64,000 nt of DNA from Polaromonas sp. (GTDB taxonomy: Bacteria > Pseudomonadota > Gammaproteobacteria > Burkholderiales > Burkholderiaceae_C), in NCBI RefSeq assembly GCF_029945925.1, contig NZ_JAQSDN010000065.1, positions 29,387 through 93,386 of the forward strand, read 5' to 3'. How positions within the stretch are numbered: position 1 is the first letter of the stretch; every line of letters starts with the position of its first letter. Of the stretch, positions 27,276-37,100 are shown piece by piece. The notes under the pieces are model-generated. The model was not told where the DNA came from. It saw nothing but the letters and a program-made list of their open reading frames with translations, and made no database searches. The position numbers and the translations under genes are program-made.

Positions 27276-28376
27276 ATGAATCTGGCGCCCGCCCAACTTT
27301 CCGACCACCTCAAGCGCGGGCTCAAGAGCCTGTACACCCTGCACGGCGACGAGCCGCTGCTGGTGCAGGAGTTCGCCGATGCGCTGCGCGCAGCCGCGCG
27401 GGAGCGGGGTTACACCGAACGCACGGTGCACACCGTGGCCGGTGCCCATTTCGACTGGAGCGAGGTGCTGGCCAGCGGCGGCTCCCTGAGCCTGTTTGCC
27501 GACAAGCAGATCGTGGAGATCCGCATTCCCAGCGGCAAGCCCGGCAAGGACGGCTCGGTCGCGCTGCAGCAGATTGCCGAACGCGCGCAGGGCGACGACA
27601 GCACGCTGACCCTGGTGCTGCTGCCGCGCCTGGACAGCATGACGACCAAGGGTGCGTGGTTTGGCGCGCTGGAAAGTTTTGGCACCACGGTCAAGTTCGA
27701 CCCGATTGACCGCCGCAACCTGCCGCAGTGGATCGCGCAGCGCCTGCAGCAGCAGGGCCAGCGGGTGGCGCCAGGCGAGGAGGGGCAGCGCACACTGCAG
27801 TTTTTTGCCGACCGGGTGGAAGGCAACCTGCTGGCCGCGCACCAGGAGATCCAGAAGCTGGGCCTGCTCTATCCCCCCGGCGCGGGGGCGTCGGCAGAAC
27901 TGGGTTTCGACCAGGTCGAAAACGCCGTGCTCAATGTCGCGCGATACGACGTGTTCAAGCTGTCCGAAGCGGTGCTCGGCGGCCAGGCCCTGCGCGTGCA
28001 GCGCATGCTCGACGGCCTGCAGTCCGAGGGTGAGTCCGAGGTGCTGGTGCACTGGGCCCTGAGTGAGGACATCCGCAGCATGAAGCGGGTCAAGGACGCC
28101 CTGGGCGCCGGCCGTCCCATGCCGATGGCCCTGCGCGAGAACCGCGTCTGGGGTGTCAAGGAAAAGCTGTTTGAACGTGTGCTTCCGCACATGGGCGACA
28201 CCACGCTGGCCAATTTACTGCATGCCGCGCACAAGGTCGACGGCATCGTCAAAGGCCTGAAGCAGCCCGACTGGCCGGCCGACGGCTGGCAGGCACTGCA
28301 GCGCCTGGCCGGCATGGTGTGCAGCGCCTGTGCGGCGCCGGCCGCCGCCCGCGGCGCGCGCCCGCCTCGGGGCTAG
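27276..28376 (+). CDS. holA: DNA polymerase III subunit delta
   Basis: HolA is the clamp-loader delta subunit that opens the beta clamp. The 366-residue protein has the family N-terminus (AQLSDHLKRGLKSLYTLHGDEPLLVQEFADALR) and the beta-interaction region SLSLFADKQIVEIRIPSGKPG. The C-terminal collar helices end in an Ala/Arg-rich tail that is longer than usual. TAAACT lies 9 bases before the ATG, suggesting a short or absent leader. The narX start is one base after the stop, so narX may be read from this promoter as well as from one inside holA. Confidence 0.94.
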   Translation: MNLAPAQLSDHLKRGLKSLYTLHGDEPLLVQEFADALRAAARERGYTERTVHTVAGAHFDWSEVLASGGSLSLFADKQIVEIRIPSGKPGKDGSVALQQIAERAQGDDSTLTLVLLPRLDSMTTKGAWFGALESFGTTVKFDPIDRRNLPQWIAQRLQQQGQRVAPGEEGQRTLQFFADRVEGNLLAAHQEIQKLGLLYPPGAGASAELGFDQVENAVLNVARYDVFKLSEAVLGGQALRVQRMLDGLQSEGESEVLVHWALSEDIRSMKRVKDALGAGRPMPMALRENRVWGVKEKLFERVLPHMGDTTLANLLHAAHKVDGIVKGLKQPDWPADGWQALQRLAGMVCSACAAPAAARGARPPRG

Positions 28377-28377
28377 C

Positions 28378-30309
28378 ATGCAGCACACCGCCTCACTCTC
28401 CAAAAAACTCATGCGGATCGGGGTCAGCCTGCTGGTGGTGGCCCTGGTCTCCATCGGGCTGACCCTGTGGGTGACCTGGCAGCTCGAAGGCGGCGCCGCG
28501 GCCGTCAATGAAGCCGGACGCATGCGCATGCAGACCTGGCGCCTGGCCAGCGCCGTGCAGGCCGGCGTGGAACGCACCGAACTGGAGGCGCTGGTGGCCC
28601 GGTTCGACGAGAGCCTGGCCTTGCTGCGCGAGGGGGACCCTTCCAGGCCGCTGTTCGTGCCCTGGGACGACCAGGTGCGGGCGCGTTTCAACGATGTCGA
28701 GTCCCTGTGGCGCACCCAGCGGCCGCTGTGGCTGGCCGAGCCGGCGCCGGCGGCGCCGGACCTGCTGAAGGCGGGGGGTGCGTTTGTGGACGCCAGCGAC
28801 CGGCTGGTGCTGGTGATCGAGCAGCACCTGTCCCGGCTGACCGCCATCCTGAACCTGTTCCAGTTCCTGATGATGGTGCTGGCCATCGGCGGGGCGGTCA
28901 TCATGCTTTTCACCGGCTACATGTACGTGATCAATCCCCTGGTCCAACTCCGGGAGGGCTTGCGCAAGCTGGAGTCCGGGGATTTCAGGACACGCATCGA
29001 GGTCGATACCGTGGACGAGTTCGGCCAGGTGGCGGCCGGCTTCAACCACATGACGGCGACCCTGCAGTCGCTTTATGAAGGGCTGGAAGCCAAGGTCGAG
29101 GCCAAGACGCGGCGCATCGAGGCGCAGCGCGCGCGGCTGGAGGCGCTGTACAAGGTCAGCGCCTTTCTGGCCCAGGCCGGCAGCATCGACGAGCTGGCAC
29201 GCGGCTTTGCCCAGCGCGTGCGCGCCGTGATGAAGGCCGACGCCGCCGCCGTCCGCTGGTCCGATGACGCCAACCAGCGCTACCTGATGCTGGCCTCCGA
29301 CTGTTTCCCGCAGGAGCTGGTGGAGGAAGAGCGCAGCCTGCTGGCCGGCGCCTGCGCCTGCGGCAACCTGCGGCCGGACGCGCGCACCCGCGTGATTCCC
29401 ATCCTCAGCCACGACGAAGCGACCGTGCGCCACTGCGCCAAGGCGGGCTACGAAAGTGTCGTCACGGTGCCGATACGCCTGCAGCAGCGCCTGCTCGGCG
29501 AGTTCAACCTGTTCTTTCGCACGCCCGTCCTGCTGAGTGCCGACGAGATCGAACTGCTGGACGCGCTGGCCAGCCACCTGGCCAGTTCGCTGGAAGGTTT
29601 GCGCGCCGATGCCCTGGACCGGGAGGCGGCGGTGGCGGAGGAGCGCGCGCTGCTGGCGCGCAACCTGCATGACTCGATTGCGCAATCCCTGGCCTTTCTC
29701 AAGATCCAGGTGCAGCTGCTGCGGGCGGCCGTGCAGAAGGGGCAGGCGCCCCAGGTGCAGGGTGCGCTCGATGAACTGGACGTCGGGCTGCGCGAAAGTA
29801 TCAGCGATGTCCGGGAGTTGCTGGTGCACTTCCGCACGCGCACCAATACCGACGACATCGAGCAGGCCCTGCAGGAAACCCTGCAGAAGTTCCAGAGCCA
29901 GACGGGCCTTCCTGCCCAGTTGCAGGTGCAGGGGCAGGGGCTGCCGCTGCCTTCAGACGTGCAGGTGCAGGTGCTGCATGTGCTCCAGGAAGCGCTGTCC
30001 AATATACGAAAACATGCGGGCGCCACGCAGGTCGGCCTCGAAGTGCACAAGGGCGCGCGCTGGCGTTTTGTGGTGCGCGACAACGGCGCCGGCTTCGACA
30101 CCGCCAAGCATCCCGGACAGTCCCATGTCGGCCTGAACATCATGCGCGAGCGTGCCGGGCGCATAGGCGCCGAGGTCGAGATCGTTTCCGCGGCCGGCCA
30201 GGGAACCACCGTGACATTGAGGCTGCCACCCCATCCGGAGGTCGGCAGCGGCGTCGCCGCCAAGACCCCGGCCGTCGCGGCCCTGACCGCGGGCGCGCAC
30301 GGCGACTGA
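28378..30309 (+). CDS. narX: Nitrate/nitrite sensor histidine kinase NarX
   Basis: The protein has 643 residues. A first membrane helix (~13-33) is followed by the nitrate-binding P-box NEAGRMRMQTWRL at 44-56, a periplasmic four-helix region, a second helix (~160-182), HAMP (~183-235), a coiled coil, a GAF-like domain with a Cys cluster (ACACGNL) and the HisKA_3/HATPase module with H431 in ARNLHDSIAQSL. The last part has DNGAGF and GLNIMRERAGRIGAEVEI. This is the classical NarX/NarQ layout. It signals nitrate to NarL encoded 9 bases downstream. Confidence 0.95.
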   Translation: MQHTASLSKKLMRIGVSLLVVALVSIGLTLWVTWQLEGGAAAVNEAGRMRMQTWRLASAVQAGVERTELEALVARFDESLALLREGDPSRPLFVPWDDQVRARFNDVESLWRTQRPLWLAEPAPAAPDLLKAGGAFVDASDRLVLVIEQHLSRLTAILNLFQFLMMVLAIGGAVIMLFTGYMYVINPLVQLREGLRKLESGDFRTRIEVDTVDEFGQVAAGFNHMTATLQSLYEGLEAKVEAKTRRIEAQRARLEALYKVSAFLAQAGSIDELARGFAQRVRAVMKADAAAVRWSDDANQRYLMLASDCFPQELVEEERSLLAGACACGNLRPDARTRVIPILSHDEATVRHCAKAGYESVVTVPIRLQQRLLGEFNLFFRTPVLLSADEIELLDALASHLASSLEGLRADALDREAAVAEERALLARNLHDSIAQSLAFLKIQVQLLRAAVQKGQAPQVQGALDELDVGLRESISDVRELLVHFRTRTNTDDIEQALQETLQKFQSQTGLPAQLQVQGQGLPLPSDVQVQVLHVLQEALSNIRKHAGATQVGLEVHKGARWRFVVRDNGAGFDTAKHPGQSHVGLNIMRERAGRIGAEVEIVSAAGQGTTVTLRLPPHPEVGSGVAAKTPAVAALTAGAHGD

Positions 30310-30318
30310 GGGAAACAC

Positions 30319-31032
30319 ATGACGATGCCCATTGCCCTGCTGGTGGTCGATGACCACACCCTGTTTCGCCGCGGTCTGGTCGCTTTGCTGTCGCAGGATG
30401 AACGTTTCCGCGTGGCCGGCGAGGCCGGCGACATCGGCGAGGCGCTGCGCTGCGTGGAACGCAGCAAGCCGGACCTGATCCTGCTGGACAACCACCTGCC
30501 GGGCGTTCTGGGCGTGGACGGCATCGGGACGCTCAAGGAGGCGGCACCCGGCACCCGCATCCTGATGCTGACGGTGAGCGAGAACGAGGACGACCTGTCC
30601 GCAGCGCTGCAGGCCGGCGCCGACGGCTACCTGCTGAAAACCGTGGAACTGGACCGCCTGTCGGAATCCATCATCAAGGTGCTGGACGGGGAGTCGGTGG
30701 TCAGCCCGGAAATGATGACCAAGCTGGTGGCTGCTTTCCGGTCCAAGGCTCCGCCGACCTCCCATGGCGAGGCCGCTGCGGTCAATGGCGGCCGCAACGG
30801 GGACGCCCCGGTGCCGGGCCTGCAGGATGAGTCGGCCATCGCGCTGCTGTCGGCGCGCGAGCGCGAGGTGCTGGCGCTGATCGCGCGCGGCGACAGCAAC
30901 AAGGTGATTGCCCGCAAGCTCGACATCGCGGAGACGACGGTGAAGATTCACGTCCAGCACATCCTGCGCAAGCTGCAGCTTAGTTCACGGGTGCAGGCAG
31001 CTGTATACGCGGCCGGCCGGGAGCTTGGTTGA
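30319..31032 (+). CDS. narL: Nitrate/nitrite response regulator NarL
   Basis: The 237-residue regulator has an acidic pair D11-D12, phospho-acceptor D57 in LILLDNHLPG, T85 and K107. The LuxR-type DNA-binding domain (LSAREREVLALIARGDSNKVIARKL, ETTVKIHVQHILRKL) follows a long Ala/Gly-rich linker. It should activate the nar genes downstream in response to nitrate. An FNR-type box overlaps its stop codon. Confidence 0.95.
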   Translation: MTMPIALLVVDDHTLFRRGLVALLSQDERFRVAGEAGDIGEALRCVERSKPDLILLDNHLPGVLGVDGIGTLKEAAPGTRILMLTVSENEDDLSAALQAGADGYLLKTVELDRLSESIIKVLDGESVVSPEMMTKLVAAFRSKAPPTSHGEAAAVNGGRNGDAPVPGLQDESAIALLSAREREVLALIARGDSNKVIARKLDIAETTVKIHVQHILRKLQLSSRVQAAVYAAGRELG

Positions 31033-31042
31033 CAAAGATCAA
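31029..31042 (+). promoter_or_regulatory. Predicted FNR/Anr binding site upstream of narK1
   Basis: TTGAC-AAAG-ATCAA matches the FNR consensus TTGAT-N4-ATCAA at nine of ten positions. It overlaps the narL stop codon and lies 150 bases before the narK1 start, at the head of the nitrate respiration genes. It could also bind a CRP-family NO sensor such as Dnr. Confidence 0.6.
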
Positions 31043-31192
31043 GTCCGGGGCAGCTTGACCGGGCAGTAGTTCTTCAGAACGATGGCCGCGCGGGCCGCCA
31101 TCGCTTTTCCGGCCCCATCACCACGTTCCAAAGGAGGATATTCAAAGGGGCGAAAAAGGCCGACAGTCATGCCATGTGTCTGGAGAAACAAC

Positions 31193-32455
31193 ATGGCCTC
31201 TGAACTGGGCAATTCAAGAAAAGCATGGTCGGTGCTGATTGTCAGCACGCTGGCGTTCACCGTCTGCTTCATGGTCTGGATGATGTTCGGCGTGATCGGC
31301 ATCCCGATCAAGAAGATGCTCAACCTCAATGCCACCGAGTTCGGCCTGCTCGCGGCCACGCCGGTGTTGACGGGCTCGCTGATCCGCGTCCCGCTGGGCA
31401 TCTGGACCGACCGCTACGGCGGACGCATCGTCATGGCGATCCTGATGGCCATCACCGTGCCCGCGATCTGGCTCATGAGTTACGCCACGGCCTACTGGCA
31501 TTTTCTGGTGATCGGCCTGTTTGTCGGCCTGGCCGGCGGCTCCTTCTCGGTGGGCACGCCCTATGTGGCGCGCTGGTTCCCGAAAAACCGCCAGGGCATG
31601 GCGATGGGTGTGTACGGCGCCGGCAACTCGGGTGCCGCTGTCAACAAGTTTGTGGCGCCGGTGCTGCTGGTGGCCTTTGGCTGGGCCATGGTGCCGCAGG
31701 TGTATGCGGTCATCATGCTGGCTGCGCTGGTGCTGTTCTGGATGTTCAGCTACAGCGACCCGTCGCACCTGGTGCCCAGCCACGTCAAGTTCAGCGATCA
31801 GCTCAAGGCCCTGAAAGACCCGAAAGTCCTCAAGTACTGCCAGTACTACAGCATCGTGTTCGGTGGTTATGTGGCCCTGTCGCTCTGGATGGTGCAGTAC
31901 TACGTGGGTGAATTCGGCCTCGACATCCGCGTGGCGGCGCTGCTGGCGGCGTGTTTCTCATTGCCGGGCGGTGTGCTGCGCGCCTTCGGCGGCATCCTGT
32001 CCGACAAGTATGGCGCGCACAGCGTGACCTGGTGGGTGATGTGGGTGAGCTGGGTCTGCCTGTTCCTGCTGTCCTACCCGCAGACCGACTTCACCATTCT
32101 CACGGTCAATGGCCCGGCAACCTTTCACATCGGCCTGAACGTCTACACCTTCACGGCGCTGATGTTCATTCTCGGCATCGCCTGGGCCTTCGGCAAGGCC
32201 AGCGTCTTCAAGTACATCAGCGACGACTACGGCGCCAACATCGGCGCGATCAGCGGCATTGTCGGGCTGGCCGGCGGCCTGGGCGGTTTTGTGCTGCCCA
32301 TCATCTTCGGCGGCCTGATGGACCTGACCGGCATCCGCTCCAGCGCCTTCATGTTCATGTACGGCATCGTCTGGGTCTCGCTGATCTGGATGTACTGGAC
32401 CGAGGTGCGCCGCACTGAAGTCATGGGCAAGAACGCGTCCGGCGCGCAAGCCTGA
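31193..32455 (+). CDS. narK1: NarK1-type nitrate transporter (MFS)
   Basis: The 420-residue permease has 12 predicted membrane helices. The first is VLIVSTLAFTVCFMVWMMFGV. The nitrate-signature glycine-rich segment is GAGNSGAAVNKFVAPV, and GIWTDRYGGR is the MFS A-motif after helix 2. Type 1 NarK proteins act as proton/nitrate symporters that start respiration. The start at ATG 31193 has GGAGA upstream; the longer frame from 31082 adds 37 residues without family resemblance. narK2 follows after 26 bases. Confidence 0.9.
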   Translation: MASELGNSRKAWSVLIVSTLAFTVCFMVWMMFGVIGIPIKKMLNLNATEFGLLAATPVLTGSLIRVPLGIWTDRYGGRIVMAILMAITVPAIWLMSYATAYWHFLVIGLFVGLAGGSFSVGTPYVARWFPKNRQGMAMGVYGAGNSGAAVNKFVAPVLLVAFGWAMVPQVYAVIMLAALVLFWMFSYSDPSHLVPSHVKFSDQLKALKDPKVLKYCQYYSIVFGGYVALSLWMVQYYVGEFGLDIRVAALLAACFSLPGGVLRAFGGILSDKYGAHSVTWWVMWVSWVCLFLLSYPQTDFTILTVNGPATFHIGLNVYTFTALMFILGIAWAFGKASVFKYISDDYGANIGAISGIVGLAGGLGGFVLPIIFGGLMDLTGIRSSAFMFMYGIVWVSLIWMYWTEVRRTEVMGKNASGAQA

Positions 32456-32481
32456 AACAGACCCTTTTTCGAGGAAGCACC

Positions 32482-34110
32482 ATGAATACCAAAACCAGTT
32501 CCAGCGTTGACATCACCGACTGGCGTCCCGAGGACGAGCAGTTCTGGGAAAGCACCGGCAAGCGTATTGCCTATCGCAATCTCTGGATCTCCGTGCCCAG
32601 CCTGCTGTGCGGCTTTGCCGTCTGGGGAATGTGGGGCATCATCACGGTGCAGATGCTCAACCTGGGCTTTCCCTTCACCCAGGCCGAACTCTTCACGCTG
32701 ACGGCCATCGCAGGCCTGGCCGGCGCCACCATGCGCATTCCGGCCTCCTTCCTGATCCGGCTGGCCGGCGGGCGCAACACCATCTTCCTGACGACGTCGA
32801 TGCTGCTGGCGCCGGCCATCGGCACCGGCATCGTGCTGCAGCACCCCGAATGGCCGCTCTGGTCCTTCCAGCTGATGGCGCTGTGGTCGGGCGTGGGTGG
32901 CGGCAACTTCGCCAGTTCGATGTCCAACATCAGCACCTTCTTTCCCAAGCGGCTGCAGGGCACGGCGCTCGGCCTCAATGCAGGCCTGGGCAACTTCGGC
33001 GTCACCGCCATGCAGGTCGTCATTCCCCTGGTGATGACCGTCGGCCTCTTCGGCAGTTTCGGAGGCGAATCGATGACGCTGGTCAAGGACAGCGGCTGGA
33101 TCCTCGGGAAAATCACGGCCGGAACGCCGACCTGGATCCAGAACGCTGGCTTCGCCTGGGTGCTTTCGCTGGTGCCGCTGTCGGTCATCTGCTTCTTCGG
33201 CATGAACAACCTGACGACCGTTTCGCCCGCCATCGGCGGCACGATCCCGGCCTTCCTCAAGATCATCTGGCTGTACACCCTGTCGTTTGTGCCGGCCGGT
33301 GTCGGGCTGTACCTCTACCTGCCCAAACCCACGGGGCTGGGCCTGCTCAACATGTGGATCGCCATGCCATTGATTGTGGTGAGCACCCTGATGGTGCTGA
33401 AGGTGACGGCCTTCGGCCCGATGAAGGAAGCCATTGCCAAACAGTTCTCCATTTTCAGCAACAAGCACACCTGGTCGCTGACCATGCTGTACATCGTGAC
33501 CTTCGGTTCCTTCATCGGTTTTTCGATGGCCCTGCCGCTGGCCATCACGGTGATTTTCGGCATCAGCCACGTGCCGGACGCCGCCGGCGTCATGCAGCAC
33601 ACGCTGAAAAACCCGAACGCACCGTCGGCACTGACCTTTGCCTGGATAGGTCCCTTTGTCGGGGCGCTGATCCGGCCCGTGGGCGGCTGGGTCTCGGACA
33701 AGGTCGGCGGTTCCATCGTGACGCAAATCATCTCCGCCATCATGGTGGTGGCCTCCGTGGCGGTGGGTTACGTCATGCTGCTGGCCTACAAGTCGGCCAC
33801 GCCCGAGCAGTACTTCCTGATTTTCATGGTGCTGTTCGTCGTGCTGTTTGCCGCCAGCGGCATCGGCAACGGTTCCACCTTCCGCACGATTGGCGTCATC
33901 TTCGACCGCCAGCAGGCCGGCCCGGTGCTGGGCTGGACCTCGGCCATTGCCGCCTACGGCGCTTTCATCGCCCCGGTGGTGATCGGCGCGCAGATCAAGG
34001 CCGGCACGCCGGAAAACGCCATGTACGGCTTTGCCATCTTTTATGCCCTGTGCCTGGTGCTCAACTGGTGGTTTTACCTGCGCCGCGGCGCCGAGATCAA
34101 AAACCCCTGA
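32482..34110 (+). CDS. narK2: NarK2-type nitrate/nitrite antiporter (MFS)
   Basis: The protein has 542 residues, larger than NarK1, with 12 or more helices and the nitrate signature GLNAGLGNFGVTAMQVVIP. The extended loop between helices (GGESMTLVKDSGWILG) is typical of type 2 NarK, which exchanges nitrate for nitrite. The second nitrate signature corresponds to GIGNGSTFRTIGVIF. NarK1 and NarK2 are separate genes here, while in Paracoccus they are fused. narG follows 42 bases downstream. Confidence 0.9.
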   Translation: MNTKTSSSVDITDWRPEDEQFWESTGKRIAYRNLWISVPSLLCGFAVWGMWGIITVQMLNLGFPFTQAELFTLTAIAGLAGATMRIPASFLIRLAGGRNTIFLTTSMLLAPAIGTGIVLQHPEWPLWSFQLMALWSGVGGGNFASSMSNISTFFPKRLQGTALGLNAGLGNFGVTAMQVVIPLVMTVGLFGSFGGESMTLVKDSGWILGKITAGTPTWIQNAGFAWVLSLVPLSVICFFGMNNLTTVSPAIGGTIPAFLKIIWLYTLSFVPAGVGLYLYLPKPTGLGLLNMWIAMPLIVVSTLMVLKVTAFGPMKEAIAKQFSIFSNKHTWSLTMLYIVTFGSFIGFSMALPLAITVIFGISHVPDAAGVMQHTLKNPNAPSALTFAWIGPFVGALIRPVGGWVSDKVGGSIVTQIISAIMVVASVAVGYVMLLAYKSATPEQYFLIFMVLFVVLFAASGIGNGSTFRTIGVIFDRQQAGPVLGWTSAIAAYGAFIAPVVIGAQIKAGTPENAMYGFAIFYALCLVLNWWFYLRRGAEIKNP

Positions 34111-34152
34111 GCCGCCGCTGGGCCCGTTTTTACCGCTTTACCGGAGAATCAA

Positions 34153-37100
34153 ATGAGTCATTTTCTTGATCGACTGAGCCACTTTTCCAACCCCAGGGAG
34201 TCCTTTTCCGGGGAGCACGGCGTCACCACCGCCGAAGACCGGACCTGGGAAGACGCCTACCGCAACCGCTGGGCGCACGACAAGATCGTGCGCAGCACCC
34301 ATGGCGTGAACTGCACGGGATCGTGTTCGTGGAAGATTTATGTCAAGGGTGGCATCGTCACCTGGGAAACCCAGCAGACCGACTACCCGCGCACGCGCTG
34401 GGACATGCCCAACCACGAGCCGCGCGGCTGTTCGCGCGGTGCCAGCTACAGCTGGTACCTGTACAGCGCCAACCGCGTCAAGTACCCCATGGTGCGCGCG
34501 CGCCTGCTCAAGCACTGGCGTGAGGCGCGTTTGACGCTGCCGCCGGTCGAGGCCTGGGCGGCCGTGGTGCAGGATGATGCCAAGCGGCGCGACTACCAGA
34601 GTGTGCGCGGTCTTGGCGGTTTTGTCCGTTCCAGCTGGGACGAGGTCAACGAGATCATTGCGGCCTCCAACGTCCACACGATCAAGAAGCACGGCGCCGA
34701 CCGCATCATCGGTTTCTCGCCGATCCCGGCGATGTCCATGGTCAGCTACGCCTCCGGTTCGCGTTACCTGTCGCTGATAGGTGGCGTGTGCATGAGTTTT
34801 TACGACTGGTATTGCGACCTGCCTCCGTCCAGCCCCCAGGTCTGGGGCGAGCAGACCGACGTGCCGGAGTCGGCCGACTGGTACAACTCGGGTTTCATCA
34901 TTGCCTGGGGCTCCAACGTGCCGCAGACGCGCACCCCTGATGCACACTTCTTCACCGAAGTCCGTTACAAGGGCACCAAGACCGTCGCGATCACGCCCGA
35001 CTATTCCGAGGTCGCCAAACTCTCCGACCTGTGGCTGCACCCCAAGCAGGGCACCGATGCTGCAGTCGCCATGGCCATGGGCCATGTGATCCTGAAAGAC
35101 TTCTACTTCGGCGGCAACGGCAAGCCGCGTTCGGCCTACTTCGACGACTACGCACGCCGCTACACCGACCTGCCCATGCTGGTCATGCTCAAGGAGCACC
35201 AGCTGGAAAACGGCGAAACCGTCATGGTGCCGGACCGTTATGTGCGCGCGTCCGACTTCAACGGCAAGCTGGGCCAGGCGAACAACCCGGAGTGGAAAAC
35301 CGTGGCCTTCGACGCGCAGGGCAAGGTCGTTCTGCCGCACGGCGCCATCGGCTTTCGCTGGGGCCCGGATGGCCGTGCCGACGCCGGGCAGTGGAACCTG
35401 GAGTCCAAAGAGGCCCGCCAGGGTGACGAGGTCACGCTCAAGCTGTCGGTGATGGAAGGTGATGCACCTGGTTCCGACAGCGCCAAGGTCGGCTTTCCGT
35501 ACTTCGGCGGCATCCCTCATGAGCATTTCCAGAACAACGAGCAGGGCGATGTGCTGGTGCGCACGGTACCGGTGCAGCGCATTTCGCTCGGCAAGGCCGG
35601 TGAGGAGCGCTCGGCCCTGGTGGCGACGGTGTTCGACCTGCAGGTCGCGCAATACGGCATTCCCCGCGGCTTGCCCGGTGAGCTGGCCGCCGCCGACTTT
35701 GACGACAACACCCCCTACACCCCGGCCTGGCAGGAGCAGATCACCGGTGTGCCGCGCGACCAGATCATCGCCGTCGCACGCCAGTTTGCCGACAATGCCG
35801 ACAAGACCGAGGGCCGGTCCATGGTCATCATCGGCGCCGGCATGAACCACTGGTACCACAGTGACATGAACTACCGCAGCGTCATCAACATGCTGATGAT
35901 GTGCGGCTGCATCGGCAAGAGCGGTGGCGGCTGGGCGCACTACGTGGGCCAGGAAAAACTGCGGCCGCAGACCGGCTGGACGCCGCTGGCCTTCGCGCTC
36001 GACTGGATCCGCCCACCCCGGCAGATGAACTCCACCAGCTTCTTTTATGCTCACACCGACCAGTGGCGCTACGAGAAGCTCGGCGTGGACGAGGTGTTGT
36101 CCCCACTGGCCGACAAAAAGCTCTACGGCGGCAGCATGATCGACTACAACGTGCGCGCCGAGCGCATGGGCTGGTTGCCGAGCGCGCCGCAATTGCAGAC
36201 CCACCCGATGCAGGTGGTCAAGGACGCGCAGGCCGCGGGCCTGGATGCCAAGGACTATGTCGTCAAGTCGCTGAAGGACGGCTCGCTCAGGATGAGCTGC
36301 GAGGACCCGGACCATCCGGATAACTGGCCGCGCAACATGTTTGTCTGGCGCTCCAACATCATCGGTTCATCGGGCAAGGGCCACGAGTACTTCCTCAAGC
36401 ATCTGCTGGGTACGGACAACGGCGTTCAGGGCAAGGACCTGGGGGCCGAAGAAGGCAAGCCCGAGGAAGTGGTCTGGCACGACAAGGCGCCCGAGGGCAA
36501 GCTGGACCTGCTGGTCACGCTCGACTTCCGCATGAGCACAACCTGCCTGTACTCCGACATCGTGCTACCGACCGCAACCTGGTACGAAAAGAACGACCTC
36601 AACACCAGCGACATGCACCCCTTCATCCATCCGCTGTCCACCGCGGTGGACCCGGTGTGGCAATCGAAAAGCGACTGGGAAATCTACAAGGGCTTCGCGA
36701 AAAAATTCAGCGAGCTGTGCGAAGGCCATCTCGGTGTCGAGAAGGAAATGGTGCTGACTCCGGTGATGCACGATACCCCGGGCGAGCTGGCCCAGCCTTT
36801 TGAAGTCAAGGACTGGAAGCGTGGCGAGTGCGAACTGGTGCCCGGCAAGACGGCGCCCCAGATGCAGGTGGTCGAACGCGACTATCCCAACGTCTACAAA
36901 CGTTTCACGGCCGTCGGCCCCCTGCTCAACAAGGTGGGCAACGGCGGCAAGGGAATTGCCTGGAACACCGAAACCGAAGTGCGGCAGCTCGGCGAACTCA
37001 ACGGCCTGGTGACCGAGCCCGGCGTGACCCAGGGCATGCCGCGTATCAACAGCGACATCGACGCCTGCGAAATGGTTCTGCAGCTTGCGCCTGAAACCAA

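Noticed and set aside
34111-34152. A weak GGGCCC-GTTTTT terminator between narK2 and narG
   Set aside because: The stem is only three base pairs as a hairpin and the T run is short; it is unlikely to stop transcription in the operon.
34138-36315. A 725-codon open frame opposite narG
   Set aside because: It mirrors the narG codon pattern and has the composition of an antisense frame; narG motifs on the plus strand are decisive.
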